A stretch of DNA of 64,000 nucleotides, from contig NZ_JOIU01000020.1 in assembly GCF_000720135.1 (NCBI RefSeq), forward strand, positions 1 through 64,000, read 5' to 3'. The translations under genes and the position numbers were made by a program. This stretch comes from Streptomyces sp. NRRL S-1022 (GTDB lineage: Bacteria > Actinomycetota > Actinomycetes > Streptomycetales > Streptomycetaceae). This document shows positions 24,063 to 34,751 of this stretch, piece after piece; position 1 is the first letter of the stretch; every line of letters begins with the position of its first letter. The notes under the pieces are model-generated. The model did no database searches and was not told where the DNA came from. It was given only the letters and a program-made list of their open reading frames with translations.

Positions 24063-25451
24063 GTGCAACTCGGCACATGCTCGGTTTGTCGGCTACAGCT
24101 GCCCGTGAGCAAAGGACTCATCGTCTCCCACAAGGTGAGAGGGCAGGCGTGTTCGGGATCCGGCCGGGCGGCTGCGGTCCCGCACCCGGTGGAGAGCGAC
24201 ACCCCGACCACCGGTGCCCCGGCCGGCGACGCCTCGCCCGCCGGCGGCGCTCCGCCCACCAGCGGCGGCAGGAACACGCTGCGGCGCCCACCGGTGGACG
24301 CCCGGGTGGAAACGGCTCAGCTACTGCTCACGGCCCTGGGCGTCGTCGCTTTCCTCGTCGCCCTCATCTGGCTGTTCTTCTCCGATGTCGTCCCGCTGAT
24401 CGCGCTGGCGGTTGCCGCTGTCGCGGCAATCGCCGTGCGGGTCCTCGACGCCACCCCGGCGGGTCGGCGCAACACCGCCCGGAACGAGGCCAGAACGGCC
24501 CGACAGGCCGAATTGCGCGAGAGGAGGGCCGCCCGCACCGAGCAGAAGCGCCAGCAGGAGCGGCAGGACGCTCTCGCACGCGAGGCGGCCGAAGCGGCCC
24601 GGGAACTGCAGCGCGCGGTACGTCAGCTGCTCGACGGCTTGCCGGAGCGTGGAACGCCACAGGACGAGGCGATCGCGTACTGCCTGTCGAGAACCGGCGC
24701 GGCACGCGACCCACGCGTCCGGGCCGAGGCGGAGCAGCTCGCGCGACGGTATCTCGCCGTCGACGAGCGCATCCTGTGCGTCGCCCAGGCGGTGGCCACC
24801 GGGACCGGGAAGCGCCGGGCGTTGTTGGTCCTCACCGACCGCTCTGCCGCCGTGTCGGACAGAGGCACCTCCTACCGGTACGACCCTGATCCCGATGATG
24901 TGACCGAAGGCTGGGGACTGCAGGTCGGAGAGTTGCTCTTCTCCTTCCTCGACAACCCCCGGTTGCCGATCGCCCTCGCGGCCCGGGAAGAGGCCGCGGC
25001 CCTAGCCGCACCGGCCTCGCCCCCGGCGGGCCGGCCCGAGCCCCGGTTGATCCGCACCGCGCGGGAGTCAGAACTCGTCGCCGTCGACTGGATGCGTTAC
25101 CTGGGCTTCACCGATGCCGTGGCCACGCCCGTCGGCGCCGACGAGGGAATCGACGTCATCTCCGAACGGGGCCTGGCGCAGGTGAAGATGGAGGGCAGCC
25201 GCACCACCCGCCCGACCGTCCAGCAACTCCACGGCGTCGCCACTGCGAAAGAGAAGAAGGCCTTGTTCTTCTCAATGGCCGGCTACACCCCGCCGGCCCT
25301 CGCATGGGCCTCGGAACACGGCATCGCCCTCTTCCAGTACGACCGCCAGGGGACGCCCCAAGCGGTCAACACGCCCGCTCTGCGGCTGCTGGAGACGGCC
25401 GACGCACGAGCGTCCCAGCCGGCCGGGGCCGAACACGGCGGCGACACGTAG
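24063..25451 (+). CDS. Membrane-anchored Mrr-type restriction endonuclease-like protein
   Basis: A 462-residue protein with four parts. (1) An N-terminal zinc-finger-like C-x2-C...H-x6-C (Cys6, Cys9, His23, Cys30), common in Streptomyces accessory proteins. (2) Two adjacent membrane helices at ~85-128. (3) A charged helical, probably coiled-coil region ~138-195. (4) A C-terminal PD-(D/E)xK nuclease of the Mrr_cat type with Asp364 (GIDVISERG), Gln373 and Lys375 (LAQVKM), then VQQLHGV. A short DNA-cleaving nuclease tethered to the membrane suggests defence against incoming DNA. The GTG at 24063 follows GGGGGGAAG. Confidence 0.78.
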   Translation: MQLGTCSVCRLQLPVSKGLIVSHKVRGQACSGSGRAAAVPHPVESDTPTTGAPAGDASPAGGAPPTSGGRNTLRRPPVDARVETAQLLLTALGVVAFLVALIWLFFSDVVPLIALAVAAVAAIAVRVLDATPAGRRNTARNEARTARQAELRERRAARTEQKRQQERQDALAREAAEAARELQRAVRQLLDGLPERGTPQDEAIAYCLSRTGAARDPRVRAEAEQLARRYLAVDERILCVAQAVATGTGKRRALLVLTDRSAAVSDRGTSYRYDPDPDDVTEGWGLQVGELLFSFLDNPRLPIALAAREEAAALAAPASPPAGRPEPRLIRTARESELVAVDWMRYLGFTDAVATPVGADEGIDVISERGLAQVKMEGSRTTRPTVQQLHGVATAKEKKALFFSMAGYTPPALAWASEHGIALFQYDRQGTPQAVNTPALRLLETADARASQPAGAEHGGDT

Positions 25452-25644
25452 CCCGCGGGTCCTGCGTCCTCTTCCGTCCGCTGCGCCAGCCATGGCGGAA
25501 ATGCCTCCGGGTCGCCGGTCCGGGACGCCGGGCGCGGTAGGGACCGGCCGGGCCCGGCTCTCCGCGGAAGCACAGGCACGGACCCGCGCCGTTGATCACG
25601 GAGCCCCACGCCTCCTGAGCTGCCCGATCGCCCAGCTGGAGGAC

Positions 25645-25752
25645 GAGCTGGACGCGCTGGTCGCCCGGGTGCGGGCGTGGATGGACGCGGGTGTCGGCGC
25701 CGGGGAGATCGAGGTCAGTGCCCGCTTCGACAAGACGTGCGCGAAAGCCGTC
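25645..25752 (+). pseudogene. Remnant of a UvrD/Rep-type helicase gene
   Basis: Thirty-six residues, ELDALVARVRAWMDAGVGAG followed by EIEVSARFDKTCAKAV, match a segment typical of actinobacterial superfamily I helicases (RVRAWxxAGVxxxEIAVAARF). No other helicase motif is seen, and the frame then runs into sequence antisense to the GH16 gene. The 400-bp gap contains no intact gene. Confidence 0.45.
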
Positions 25753-25859
25753 ATGCCCAGCAGGATCGGCGCGACTCCGCGCGGCGGGTCGAGCACCAGA
25801 TCCATCGCCGGCCCCTCGGTTCTTCACGGCTCGTCTTCTCAGGATGTCTTAGTGCATCG

Positions 25860-27734
25860 TCAGCCCTTCTGCTCCACCCGCACCCAGTCCACCTCCGCCT
25901 GCACTCCCCCGCCCGCGATCCGGTCCACGCTGGACTGCGGCAGGCCCCAGTAGGGGGTGGTGACCTTGTTCCAGCCGGCCGGGTAGGCGCCGCCGAGGGC
26001 GAGGTTCAGGATGACGTACTGGTTGTGGTCGTAGACCCACTGGCCCCGGGTGGACTCCAGCTTGTTGCGGGTCGTCTCCTGGACCAGGCGGTCGTCGACG
26101 AAGAACCGCATCGTCGTCGGGGTCCACTCGACCGCGTAGGTGTGCCACTGGTCGGCCGTGCCGCCGCCCGGATACGTCTGGCGGGCACCGATGTTGCCGT
26201 CGGCCGAGTAGCCGGGGCCGTGCAGCGCCGTGCTGGTCCAGTCGGGGTAGCCGATGTTCTCCATGATGTCGGTCTCGCCGGAGGCGGGCCAGGAGACGGA
26301 CGGGTCGTCCACGTTGCTGCCGAGCAGCCAGAACGCCGGCCAGAACCCGTCGCCGACCGGCAGCTTCATCCGGGCGCTGACCCTGCCGTAGGTGAAGTCG
26401 AAGTGGGTGTTGGTGTCGACGCGGCCGGAGGTGAAGTCGTAGGTGCCGCCGCCCGCCCGGGTGCAGCCCTTGCAGTACTTGGCCCGGAGGATCAACTCAC
26501 CGTTCTCGGTGCGGATGTTGTCCGTGGAGTCGACGTACGCCTGGGACTCTCCGTTGACCGGGCCCATCTCCGTGCCGGTGCGCACCACCCGCCACTTGGA
26601 GCGGTCGAGTGCGGCGCCGGTGAAGTCGTCGAAGAAGGTGGTGCGGTAGGTGCCCGGCTGGTCGGCGGGCAGGGCCGGGTAGGCCGCTGAGGCGCTGCCG
26701 CCGGTGCCCCAGACCTGGAACTCGTACAGCGAGTAGCCGAACTGGGCGGTGGCGGGGGCCGGGTTGTAGAAGGACCGGCGCTCCTTGCCGAGCATGCGGA
26801 CGTAGCGGCCGGTGACCGGTGCGGGGAGGGTGACGGTGTCGTGCAGGCCCACGGCCTCGGACGGGGACTTCACGTTCGCGCGGCGGGCGGCCACGTCGGC
26901 GGCCGAGGGCTGGTACACCGTGCGCCAGGTACGGTTGTCGTCGGAGACCTGGAGCTGGTAGTCGACGGCGTAGGCCGCCTCCCAGTAGAGGTCGGCGGAG
27001 GAGATGGCCGAGGGGGCGCCCAGGTCGACCGAGACCCAGCGGTCCGCGTTCCAGTCGCTGGACCAGCGGGTCGCGTCGTCCTTGAGGTTGGCGGGCCAGC
27101 CGCCGTCGGTGACGAAGGCGGGTGAGTTTCCGGCGTGTTGGTAGAGGTTCGAGTACGCCGGGTGGTTGAGGGCCAGGTTGGTGCGGGTTGTCGACGCCGG
27201 GGCGGGCTCGCCGCCGTAGACCTTGAAGCTCCACAGCGAGTAGCCGTAGGGCGTGGCGCGTTCGAGGCCGCGCAGGCGGACGTAGCGGCCGGTGGCCTCC
27301 TGCGGGTAGGTGTGCGCGGTGACCGTGCCGCCGGTGCCCGCGGTCTCGGTGTAGAAGGGCGTCCAGTCGGTGCCGTTCCGGGACACCTCCAGGACGTAGC
27401 GCTTGCCGTACGCCGCCTCCCAGTCGAGGACGACTCGGTCGACGCGGATCACCGAGCCGAGGTCGACGCGGATCCAGGCGTCGTCGGCGAAGTTGCTGGA
27501 CCAGCGGGTGGCGCCGTTGCCGTCGAAGGCGAGGCCGGGCACGGTGCCGGCGTTCTCGCTGCCGGAGGCGGAGACGGCGGCTGGGTTCACCTGGTAGGCG
27601 GCGGCTGCCCGGTCGGTGTCCCAGGCGCTGGCCGCGGGGGCCGCGGAGGCGGGGGCGGCCAGGAGCGGTCCCGAGGACAACAGGGCCGTGGCGGCGAAGG
27701 TGGCGAGCAGGGAGCGGCGGACACGGGTCGGCAT
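25860..27734 (-). CDS. Secreted GH16 beta-glucanase with two discoidin (F5/8C) domains
   Basis: A 624-residue secreted enzyme. A signal peptide (LLATFAATALLSSGPLLAAP, cleavage near ASA-AP) is followed by two F5/8 type C carbohydrate-binding domains at ~45-175 and ~185-345, each with the TRWSS and W-x-x-VDLG hallmarks. A GH16 catalytic domain fills ~365-624, with the E-x-D-x-x-E motif ETDIMENI (Glu487 nucleophile, Glu492 acid/base). GH16 enzymes of this type cut beta-1,3- or mixed-linked glucans. The start has GAGGAG upstream. A GH1 beta-glucosidase and sugar ABC importer lie next upstream on the same strand, suggesting a laminarin-type utilisation module. Confidence 0.88.
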   Translation of the reverse strand: MPTRVRRSLLATFAATALLSSGPLLAAPASAAPAASAWDTDRAAAAYQVNPAAVSASGSENAGTVPGLAFDGNGATRWSSNFADDAWIRVDLGSVIRVDRVVLDWEAAYGKRYVLEVSRNGTDWTPFYTETAGTGGTVTAHTYPQEATGRYVRLRGLERATPYGYSLWSFKVYGGEPAPASTTRTNLALNHPAYSNLYQHAGNSPAFVTDGGWPANLKDDATRWSSDWNADRWVSVDLGAPSAISSADLYWEAAYAVDYQLQVSDDNRTWRTVYQPSAADVAARRANVKSPSEAVGLHDTVTLPAPVTGRYVRMLGKERRSFYNPAPATAQFGYSLYEFQVWGTGGSASAAYPALPADQPGTYRTTFFDDFTGAALDRSKWRVVRTGTEMGPVNGESQAYVDSTDNIRTENGELILRAKYCKGCTRAGGGTYDFTSGRVDTNTHFDFTYGRVSARMKLPVGDGFWPAFWLLGSNVDDPSVSWPASGETDIMENIGYPDWTSTALHGPGYSADGNIGARQTYPGGGTADQWHTYAVEWTPTTMRFFVDDRLVQETTRNKLESTRGQWVYDHNQYVILNLALGGAYPAGWNKVTTPYWGLPQSSVDRIAGGGVQAEVDWVRVEQKG

Positions 27735-27778
27735 GCGGCTCTCCTCGTGGGGTGGAGGTTGCACGTACTCAGACTGGA

Positions 27779-27788
27779 CATGTACATG
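27779..27788. promoter_or_regulatory. Palindrome CATGTACATG upstream of the GH16 gene
   Basis: A 10-bp perfect palindrome, within the longer imperfect repeat TGGaCATGTACATGaCattCCA, lies 45-54 bp before the GH16 start. It is a candidate operator; the regulator is unknown. Confidence 0.4.
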
Positions 27789-27854
27789 ACATTCCAAGGT
27801 GCCGACCGGCGGACACGGGTTCCCGTCCGTGTCCGCCGGCCGTCCGGGCCGGGC

Positions 27855-29219
<1,365 letters not shown>

Positions 29220-29248
29220 GGAAGTCCCTTCGGGATCAGGGGTGGGGG

Positions 29249-30103
29249 TCACTTGACGGCACCCGCCGTCAGACCCGCGACGAGATAGCGCTGCAGCAGC
29301 AGGAAGCCGGCCACCACGGGCACGCTGACGACCAGCGAGGCGGCCATGATCTGGTTCCAGTAGACGTCGTTGAGGGTGGAATAGCCCTGGAGGCCGACGG
29401 CGAGGGTGCGGGTGGTGTCGTTGGTCATGACCGACGCGAACAGCACCTCTCCCCAGGCCGTCATGAACGCGTAGACGGCGACCGCGACGATGCCGGGGAC
29501 CGCGGCCGGCACGACGACCCGGAACAGGGCGCCGAGCGGGCCGCAGCCGTCCACCAGCGCCGCCTCGTCCAGGTCGCGCGGCACCGAGTCGAAGTAACCG
29601 ATCAGCATCCAGATGGAGAACGGCAGCGAGAACGTGAGGTACGTCAGGATCAGCCCGCCGCGGGAGCCGAACAGGGCGATGCCGGTGGCGTTGCCGATGT
29701 TGACGTAGATCAGGAACAGCGGCAGGAGGAACAGGATGCCCGGCAGCATCTGCGTCGACAGCACGGTGACCGTGAAGACGCGCTTGCCGCGGAACTCGTA
29801 CCGGCTGACGGCGTAGGCGGCGAACACGGCGATGACCACCGAGCAGACGGTCGCCGCGCCCGCCACGATCAGCGAGTTCGTGAAGTACCTCGCGAGCGGC
29901 ACGGTCGACCAGATGTCGATGTACGGGCGGACCGTCAGCTTGCTGGGCAGCCAGCGGAACCGGCCGGTGACGTCGGCCAGCGGCTTCAGCGAGCTGGACA
30001 CCATCACGTACACCGGGGTGAGCACGAAGGCGGCGAGCAGGGTCAGGAACACCCGCCGCGACCACAGGAACGAACGCGGCGGCGCCATCGGCGACTCAGG
30101 CAT
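29249..30103 (-). CDS. Sugar ABC transporter permease (MalG type)
   Basis: A 284-residue inner-membrane permease of the CUT1 carbohydrate importers. It has about six helices and the EAA loop [20 protein letters not shown] that docks the ATPase. Its start overlaps the end of the other permease gene by 8 bp. No ATP-binding gene is nearby; in Streptomyces CUT1 importers the shared ATPase MsiK normally serves. Confidence 0.92.
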   Translation of the reverse strand: MPESPMAPPRSFLWSRRVFLTLLAAFVLTPVYVMVSSSLKPLADVTGRFRWLPSKLTVRPYIDIWSTVPLARYFTNSLIVAGAATVCSVVIAVFAAYAVSRYEFRGKRVFTVTVLSTQMLPGILFLLPLFLIYVNIGNATGIALFGSRGGLILTYLTFSLPFSIWMLIGYFDSVPRDLDEAALVDGCGPLGALFRVVVPAAVPGIVAVAVYAFMTAWGEVLFASVMTNDTTRTLAVGLQGYSTLNDVYWNQIMAASLVVSVPVVAGFLLLQRYLVAGLTAGAVK

Positions 30104-31082
30104 CGGCGGTCCTCCGTCCGCGCGAGGTCAGCAGCAGGTATCCGCCCGTCACGACCAGCAGGAAGAGCAGCAGCAGGACGGACATGGCCGAGCCGGTGCC
30201 GAAGTTCCAGGTGACGAAGGAGGATTGGTAGATGTGCACCGAGATGAGGTCGGCGGCCTCGGGAGCGGCCTTGCCGAACAGCACGTACGGCGTGTTGAAG
30301 TCGTTGAACGTCCACAGGAACAGCACCAGGACCAGCACCTGGTTGACCGGGCGCAGCGACGGCAGGGTGATGCGGCGGATCTGCTGCCACATCCCGGCGC
30401 CGTCCAGTGCGGCGGCCTCGTACAGCTCCCGGGGGATGTTCTGCAGGCCGGCCGTCACGATGAGGAACGCGAACGGCCAGCCCTTCCACACCGACACGGT
30501 CAGCAGGGCGTAGAAGCTGTTGCCGCCGATGAGCCAGAACGACGGTTTCCCGGTGAGGTGCAGCTGGTCGTGCAGCACGTGGTTCACCAGGCCGTTGTCG
30601 TGCTGGAACATGAACACCCAGGTGATGACCGCCGCGTAGACGGGCAGCGCGTACGGCACCAGGAACAGCGCGCGCAGCAGGCCGCGGCCGCGGAAGGTGT
30701 CCTGCATGAAGACCGCGGCGGCCGTGCCGATCAGCCAGCACAGGCCGACCGACAACAGGGTGAAGCCGACGGTGACCCCGAACGACTGCAGCAGCGCCTG
30801 GCCCACGGGAGCGTCGAAGTCCACCGACACCCGGTAGTTGTCCAGGCCTCTCCACGGAGCGGTGCTCCAGTCACGGATGTAGAACTGCGTGAGCTCCTTG
30901 AAGCTCATCACGATGCCGATCACCATTGGCACCAGGTGCACGAGGAGTTCGAGGAGCAGCGCGGGCAGGAGCAGCAGGTACGGCAGGGAGACGCGGCGGA
31001 TCCACCCGGCGCGGCGGCGTGGTGCGCGCGCCGCGCCGGGGGACGTCTCGCGCACCGGTTCCCTCAGTGCGGTGGTCGTCAT
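30096..31082 (-). CDS. Sugar ABC transporter permease (MalF type)
   Basis: A 328-residue CUT1 permease with a hydrophilic N-terminal tail, about six membrane helices and the EAA loop ELYEAAALDGAGMWQQIRRI. The ATG at 31082 (MTTTALREPV) follows the substrate-binding-protein stop by 5 bp. It pairs with the MalG-type permease, whose start it overlaps, to form the channel of the importer. Confidence 0.92.
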   Translation of the reverse strand: MTTTALREPVRETSPGAARAPRRRAGWIRRVSLPYLLLLPALLLELLVHLVPMVIGIVMSFKELTQFYIRDWSTAPWRGLDNYRVSVDFDAPVGQALLQSFGVTVGFTLLSVGLCWLIGTAAAVFMQDTFRGRGLLRALFLVPYALPVYAAVITWVFMFQHDNGLVNHVLHDQLHLTGKPSFWLIGGNSFYALLTVSVWKGWPFAFLIVTAGLQNIPRELYEAAALDGAGMWQQIRRITLPSLRPVNQVLVLVLFLWTFNDFNTPYVLFGKAAPEAADLISVHIYQSSFVTWNFGTGSAMSVLLLLFLLVVTGGYLLLTSRGRRTADA

Positions 31083-31087
31083 GGTGG

Positions 31088-32404
31088 TCACGCCGCCGGC
31101 ATCTGCTGCTGGGCCTTCTCCAGCTTCGCCTTCACCGAGTCGGTGGTCACGGCGCGTCCGGCGGCGGCGTCGGCGAACAGCTCCTTGACTGCCGTACCGA
31201 CCGTCGTCTCGAACTGCGACTCGGACGGCACCTGCGGCAGCGCGGCCGCGCTCGTGGCGAGGGTGTTCTTCAGCACCGCGGTGTCGGGGGAAGCGAACGC
31301 CGGGTCGTCCTGGGCGGACCGGACCGGCGGGACGGTGCTGTAGGCCGTGTTGAGGATCTTCTGCTCGGCGTCGGACGTCATGAACTTCACGAACTTCGCG
31401 GCGCCGCCGAGGTTGTGGGTGTTCTTGAAGACGGCGATGTTGATGCCGGCGACCATCGAGTTGATCTGGGTGCCCTGCCCGGGGGTGCCGGAGCGGACCG
31501 GGACGGGGGCGATGCCGTAGGCGTCCTCGCTCATGCCCTGCGACTTTAGGTTGGCGGCGGCGGACTGCCACAGCAGCATCGCCTGCTTGCCCTTGGCGAA
31601 GTCGCTGACGGACTGGTTCTGCGCGTACTCGGCGTCGCCGGCCGGGACGACCTCGTCCTTGGCCATCAGATCCACGTAACTCTTCACCGCCTCGACGACC
31701 TTGGGGGCGGTGAAGTCGGGTTTGCCGTCGGCGGTGAAGAAGTCGGCGCCGTGCTGCTTGGCGAAGACGAAGACGTGGTGGATGTTCTCCGAGAGGTTCG
31801 CCCCCTCGGCGCCGAGCACGGACTTGCCCCGGGCCTTGATCTTCTTGCCGTCGGCGATCAGCTCGTCCCAGGTGGCGGGCGGCTTGCTGATCCCGGCGTC
31901 GGCGAAGATCCTCTTGTTGTAGTAGAGGGCGTACGCCATCGAGTACAGCGGCACCGCCGCCGGGTCCTTGCCCTGCACGCCCGTCGAGCCGAGCGCGGAC
32001 TCCACGAAGCGGTCCCTGCCGCCTATCTTCGCGAAGTTCTGCTCGTCCCACGGCAGCAGCGCGCCGGTCGCCTGCAGCGAGGCGCTCCAGGTGTTGCCGA
32101 TGTTCAGCACGTCCGGGCCCTGGCCCGAAGTGGTCGCGGTCAGGATCCGGTTGAGCAGGTCCGACCAGGGCACGACCTCCAGTTTCACCTTGATGCCGGT
32201 CTGCTTCTCGAACTTGTCGAGCTCCGGCTGGAGAACCTTCTTGTCCACGGCGATGCTGGCGCCCTGGTTGGACGCCCAGTACGTCAGCGTCTTCGGCGAG
32301 TCGTCGGACCCGCCGCCGGTGGACGACCCGCCTCCGCAGGCCGTGGCCGCAAGGGCGAGAGACAGGGTGACGGCGCCTACGGCCGCGGCTCGGATCCTGC
32401 GCAT
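31088..32404 (-). CDS. Sugar ABC transporter substrate-binding lipoprotein
   Basis: A 438-residue CUT1-type extracellular solute-binding protein. The signal peptide ends with the lipobox LAATAC (Cys23), so it is lipid-anchored outside the membrane. The family core includes GPDVLNIGNTWSASLQATGA, YSMAYALYYNKRIF and a C-terminal VPPVRSAQDDPAF. It is the first gene of an operon with two permeases and a GH1 beta-glucosidase, implying a beta-glucoside or oligosaccharide ligand, plausibly the products of the adjacent GH16 enzyme. The 5' region is unusually AT-rich (TTAATTTA and GTTAATCC around 32440-32462) and probably contains the promoter and operator. Confidence 0.92.
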   Translation of the reverse strand: MRRIRAAAVGAVTLSLALAATACGGGSSTGGGSDDSPKTLTYWASNQGASIAVDKKVLQPELDKFEKQTGIKVKLEVVPWSDLLNRILTATTSGQGPDVLNIGNTWSASLQATGALLPWDEQNFAKIGGRDRFVESALGSTGVQGKDPAAVPLYSMAYALYYNKRIFADAGISKPPATWDELIADGKKIKARGKSVLGAEGANLSENIHHVFVFAKQHGADFFTADGKPDFTAPKVVEAVKSYVDLMAKDEVVPAGDAEYAQNQSVSDFAKGKQAMLLWQSAAANLKSQGMSEDAYGIAPVPVRSGTPGQGTQINSMVAGINIAVFKNTHNLGGAAKFVKFMTSDAEQKILNTAYSTVPPVRSAQDDPAFASPDTAVLKNTLATSAAALPQVPSESQFETTVGTAVKELFADAAAGRAVTTDSVKAKLEKAQQQMPAA

Positions 32405-32603
32405 GGCTCCCGGGTCCCTTCAGGGATTGCACTCATGGCTTAATTTAGGACGTGAGTTAATCCCGCCGAAGGGCGATCGTCAAGGGATTGGGCGGGGGGA
32501 TCGGGGGTTTGTTGAGGGCCCGGGGAGGGGCGGGGGTGCAGGTTGGGGGCGGCCGCAGGTTCCGGGCCTCGGTCGGGCGCGGGTCCGCGGGCGGGCACGG
32601 ACG

Positions 32604-32787
32604 CCGGTCTACGATCTACGGTCGCCGGTCGGCGGGATACCGGTCGGCGGTCGACGGTCGACGGGATGCTGGTCGGCGGTCGGCGGTCGGCGGGATACGG
32701 GTGTGCGGTCGACGGTCGGCGGGATACGGGTGTGCGGTCGACGGGATGCCGGTGCGCGGTCGACTGTCGACGGGATACCGGTGGACG
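32604..32787. repeat. Heptameric GTCG(A/G)CG-type repeats
   Basis: A degenerate array of 7-bp elements (ggtcggc, ggtcgac) interspersed with cgggatac / cgggatgc fills most of the 392-bp gap between the ABC operon promoter and the MFS gene end. Larger units, ggatacgggtgtgcggtcga, are repeated twice exactly. No credible gene is seen here. Confidence 0.75.
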
Positions 32788-32796
32788 GCCGGCCGT

Positions 32797-34008
32797 TCAG
32801 CCCCGGCTCACCGCCTCCGGCGCCGCGGGTTGCACCGCTCCCGTCGTCCCGTGCTCCCCCGCCGTACGACCACCACTGTCACCGCCGCCCAGTTCCGGCA
32901 GAACCGTGAGGAGGCCGACGGCGGCCAGGGCGGCCCCGAGCCAGAGCGGGGCGCGCAGCCCCCAGGTGTCGATGGCGACGGCACCGAGGGAGGAGCCGAT
33001 GACGACGCCGAGCGTGATGAAGGAGGAGTGGACGGTGTTGACGAGCGGTCCGGCGTTGCCCGCCCGCTGGACCCGGGTGACCATCGCCGGGGTCATGGTG
33101 ACCCCGGCCAGGCCGATGCCCAGCATGCAGACCACCGCGGGCACGGCCATGCCGGCGAGGACCGCGAGGCCGGCGAGGAAGACCAGGCTGAGCAGCGGGC
33201 CCACGGCGAGCACCGGCAGGGTGTACCGGTCGGCGAGCCGGCCGACGACCGTGTTGCCGACGACGGCCGCCGCCCCGTACGCGATCAGGAGCAGCGGGAC
33301 GGTACCGGCGGAGAATCCGGTGAGCCCGGTGAGGATGGGCGTGAAGTAGCTGAAGGCGGAGAACGTGGCGCCGATGATGAGCGTGCTGCCGGCCAGCGCC
33401 AGCCACAGCCGTGGCCGCGTGAAGACACCGGCCTCGGCGCACAGACCGCCGCTCGGCGCGGCAGCCACTCTGGGCACCCCGGCCAGGGTGGCCGCGGCGG
33501 CGACCAGGGCGAGCACCGAGACGGCCCAGAACGCGGCGCGCCAGCCGAGCCGTTCACCGATCAGGGTGGACAGCGGCAGTCCGAGGAGGGTGCCGAGCAT
33601 CAGGCCGTTCATGGCCACGGCGACGGCCCGGCCGCGGATCTCGGGGCGGGTGAGCCGGGCGCACAGCGATATGGCGACACCGAAGAAGGCCTGGGAGGCG
33701 ACGCCGGTGACGACGCGGGCGGCCAGCATCGTGCCGTAACCGGTGGCGGTGGCGGCGAGTACGTTGCCGGCCAGGAACACGGTGAGGAGCACCGGCAGGG
33801 CGGTGCGGGGCGGGAGTTTCATCACCGCCACGGTGAGGACGGGCCCGCCGGCGGCCATCGCGGCGGCGAACGCGGTGATGAGGTAGCCGATCTGCGGGAC
33901 GGTGGCGTGCAGTGCGGCGGCCATCTGCGGCATCAGGCCGGCGACCGCGAACTCGCTGGTCACCATGGCGAAGATGCCGAGCGCCAGGACGTAGACGGCA
34001 CGGGGCAC
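32797..34008 (-). CDS. MFS efflux transporter (DHA1 family)
   Basis: A 403-residue, 12-helix major facilitator of the DHA1 drug:H+ antiporter group (AraJ/Cmx/PbuE-like). It opens with YVLALGIFAMVTSEFAVAGL and has the motif-A-like GRLADRYTLP loop between helices 8 and 9. The GTG at 34008 follows AAGGAG. It lies downstream of a TetR gene on the same strand, and two copies of a TTTTGGATCGG-type operator stand in its 5' region (34039-34104), so TetR repression with induction by an exported compound is likely. The substrate is unknown. Confidence 0.88.
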   Translation of the reverse strand: MPRAVYVLALGIFAMVTSEFAVAGLMPQMAAALHATVPQIGYLITAFAAAMAAGGPVLTVAVMKLPPRTALPVLLTVFLAGNVLAATATGYGTMLAARVVTGVASQAFFGVAISLCARLTRPEIRGRAVAVAMNGLMLGTLLGLPLSTLIGERLGWRAAFWAVSVLALVAAAATLAGVPRVAAAPSGGLCAEAGVFTRPRLWLALAGSTLIIGATFSAFSYFTPILTGLTGFSAGTVPLLLIAYGAAAVVGNTVVGRLADRYTLPVLAVGPLLSLVFLAGLAVLAGMAVPAVVCMLGIGLAGVTMTPAMVTRVQRAGNAGPLVNTVHSSFITLGVVIGSSLGAVAIDTWGLRAPLWLGAALAAVGLLTVLPELGGGDSGGRTAGEHGTTGAVQPAAPEAVSRG

Positions 34009-34038
34009 GGGAGACTCCTTCGAGTCGGACGGCTAGGT

Positions 34039-34104
34039 GTTGTGGATCGGTCGGTTCAAAATCGCCGCGCAAGAGACCTAGTTTTGGATCGGTCAGTTCA
34101 AAAG
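34039..34104. promoter_or_regulatory. Two TetR operator-like sites before the MFS gene
   Basis: Related 24-bp sites occur at 34039-34062 and 34081-34104, of the form gTTTTGGATCGGtCagTTCAAAAg with partial dyad symmetry (TTTTG...CAAAA). A third copy lies in front of the TetR gene at 34752-34775. Confidence 0.7.
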
Positions 34105-34139
34105 TAGGGCGGCCGGAAACGGCGTACCCCATGGGGAGG

Positions 34140-34736
34140 TCAGCCGGTCAGAGCGTCCAGCGCGACCTCGGCGATCGCTTCCAGAGCGGCCCGGTCGGCG
34201 CCGCCCTGCGCGGAGACCCGCAGGCCCGCGATCGTGGCGTTGAGGAAGCGGGCCAGGTCGCCCGCGTCCCGGGCCGAGGTGATGCTGCCGTCACGCCGGC
34301 CGGCTTCGACGGCCGCGCGCAGGGCGGCCAGCCGGCGGGCCGTGTCCCGTTCGAGCATCCCGGCCGCGGCGGCGTCGCGGCCGGCCAGTTCCACCGTCGT
34401 GTTCACACTGAGACAGCCCAGGCTCCGGCCGCCCGGCCGGTTCTGCGCGTCGCCGTCGAGCACCAGGGCGAACAGCGCGCGGATCCGGTCGCCGCCGCTC
34501 GGCCCGGGATCCTCCAGCACCGCAAACTGTGCCGCGTTCATGGCGGTCATGTAGCGGTGCAGGGCGCGCTGGAACAGATCGTGCTTGCTCTTGAAGGCGT
34601 TGTAGATGCTGCTGCGCCCCAGCCCGGTGGCGGCGCACAGATCCTGGGTGGAGGTGGCCTCGTAGCCCTTCTCCCAGAAGGTGCGCATCGCCGCGTCCAG
34701 GGCCCGCTCCTCGTCGAACGTCCTCGGTCGGGCCAT
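34140..34736 (-). CDS. TetR family regulator
   Basis: A 198-residue TetR repressor. The HTH is at residues ~9-56 (STQDLCAATGLGRSSIYNAF, then KSKHDLF), and the C-terminal domain belongs to the TetR_C_16/YcdC-like group with the characteristic GCLSVNTTVEL. Three matching operator-like sites (34039, 34081, 34752) flank this gene and the MFS gene, so it most likely represses itself and the exporter. Confidence 0.88.
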   Translation of the reverse strand: MARPRTFDEERALDAAMRTFWEKGYEATSTQDLCAATGLGRSSIYNAFKSKHDLFQRALHRYMTAMNAAQFAVLEDPGPSGGDRIRALFALVLDGDAQNRPGGRSLGCLSVNTTVELAGRDAAAAGMLERDTARRLAALRAAVEAGRRDGSITSARDAGDLARFLNATIAGLRVSAQGGADRAALEAIAEVALDALTG

Positions 34737-34751
34737 GAGCCGACCCTAACC

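Noticed and set aside
31088..32404. Naming the importer cebEFG
   Set aside because: No CebR box or cebR gene adjoins it and the neighbour is a GH16 enzyme, so the ligand may not be cellobiose.
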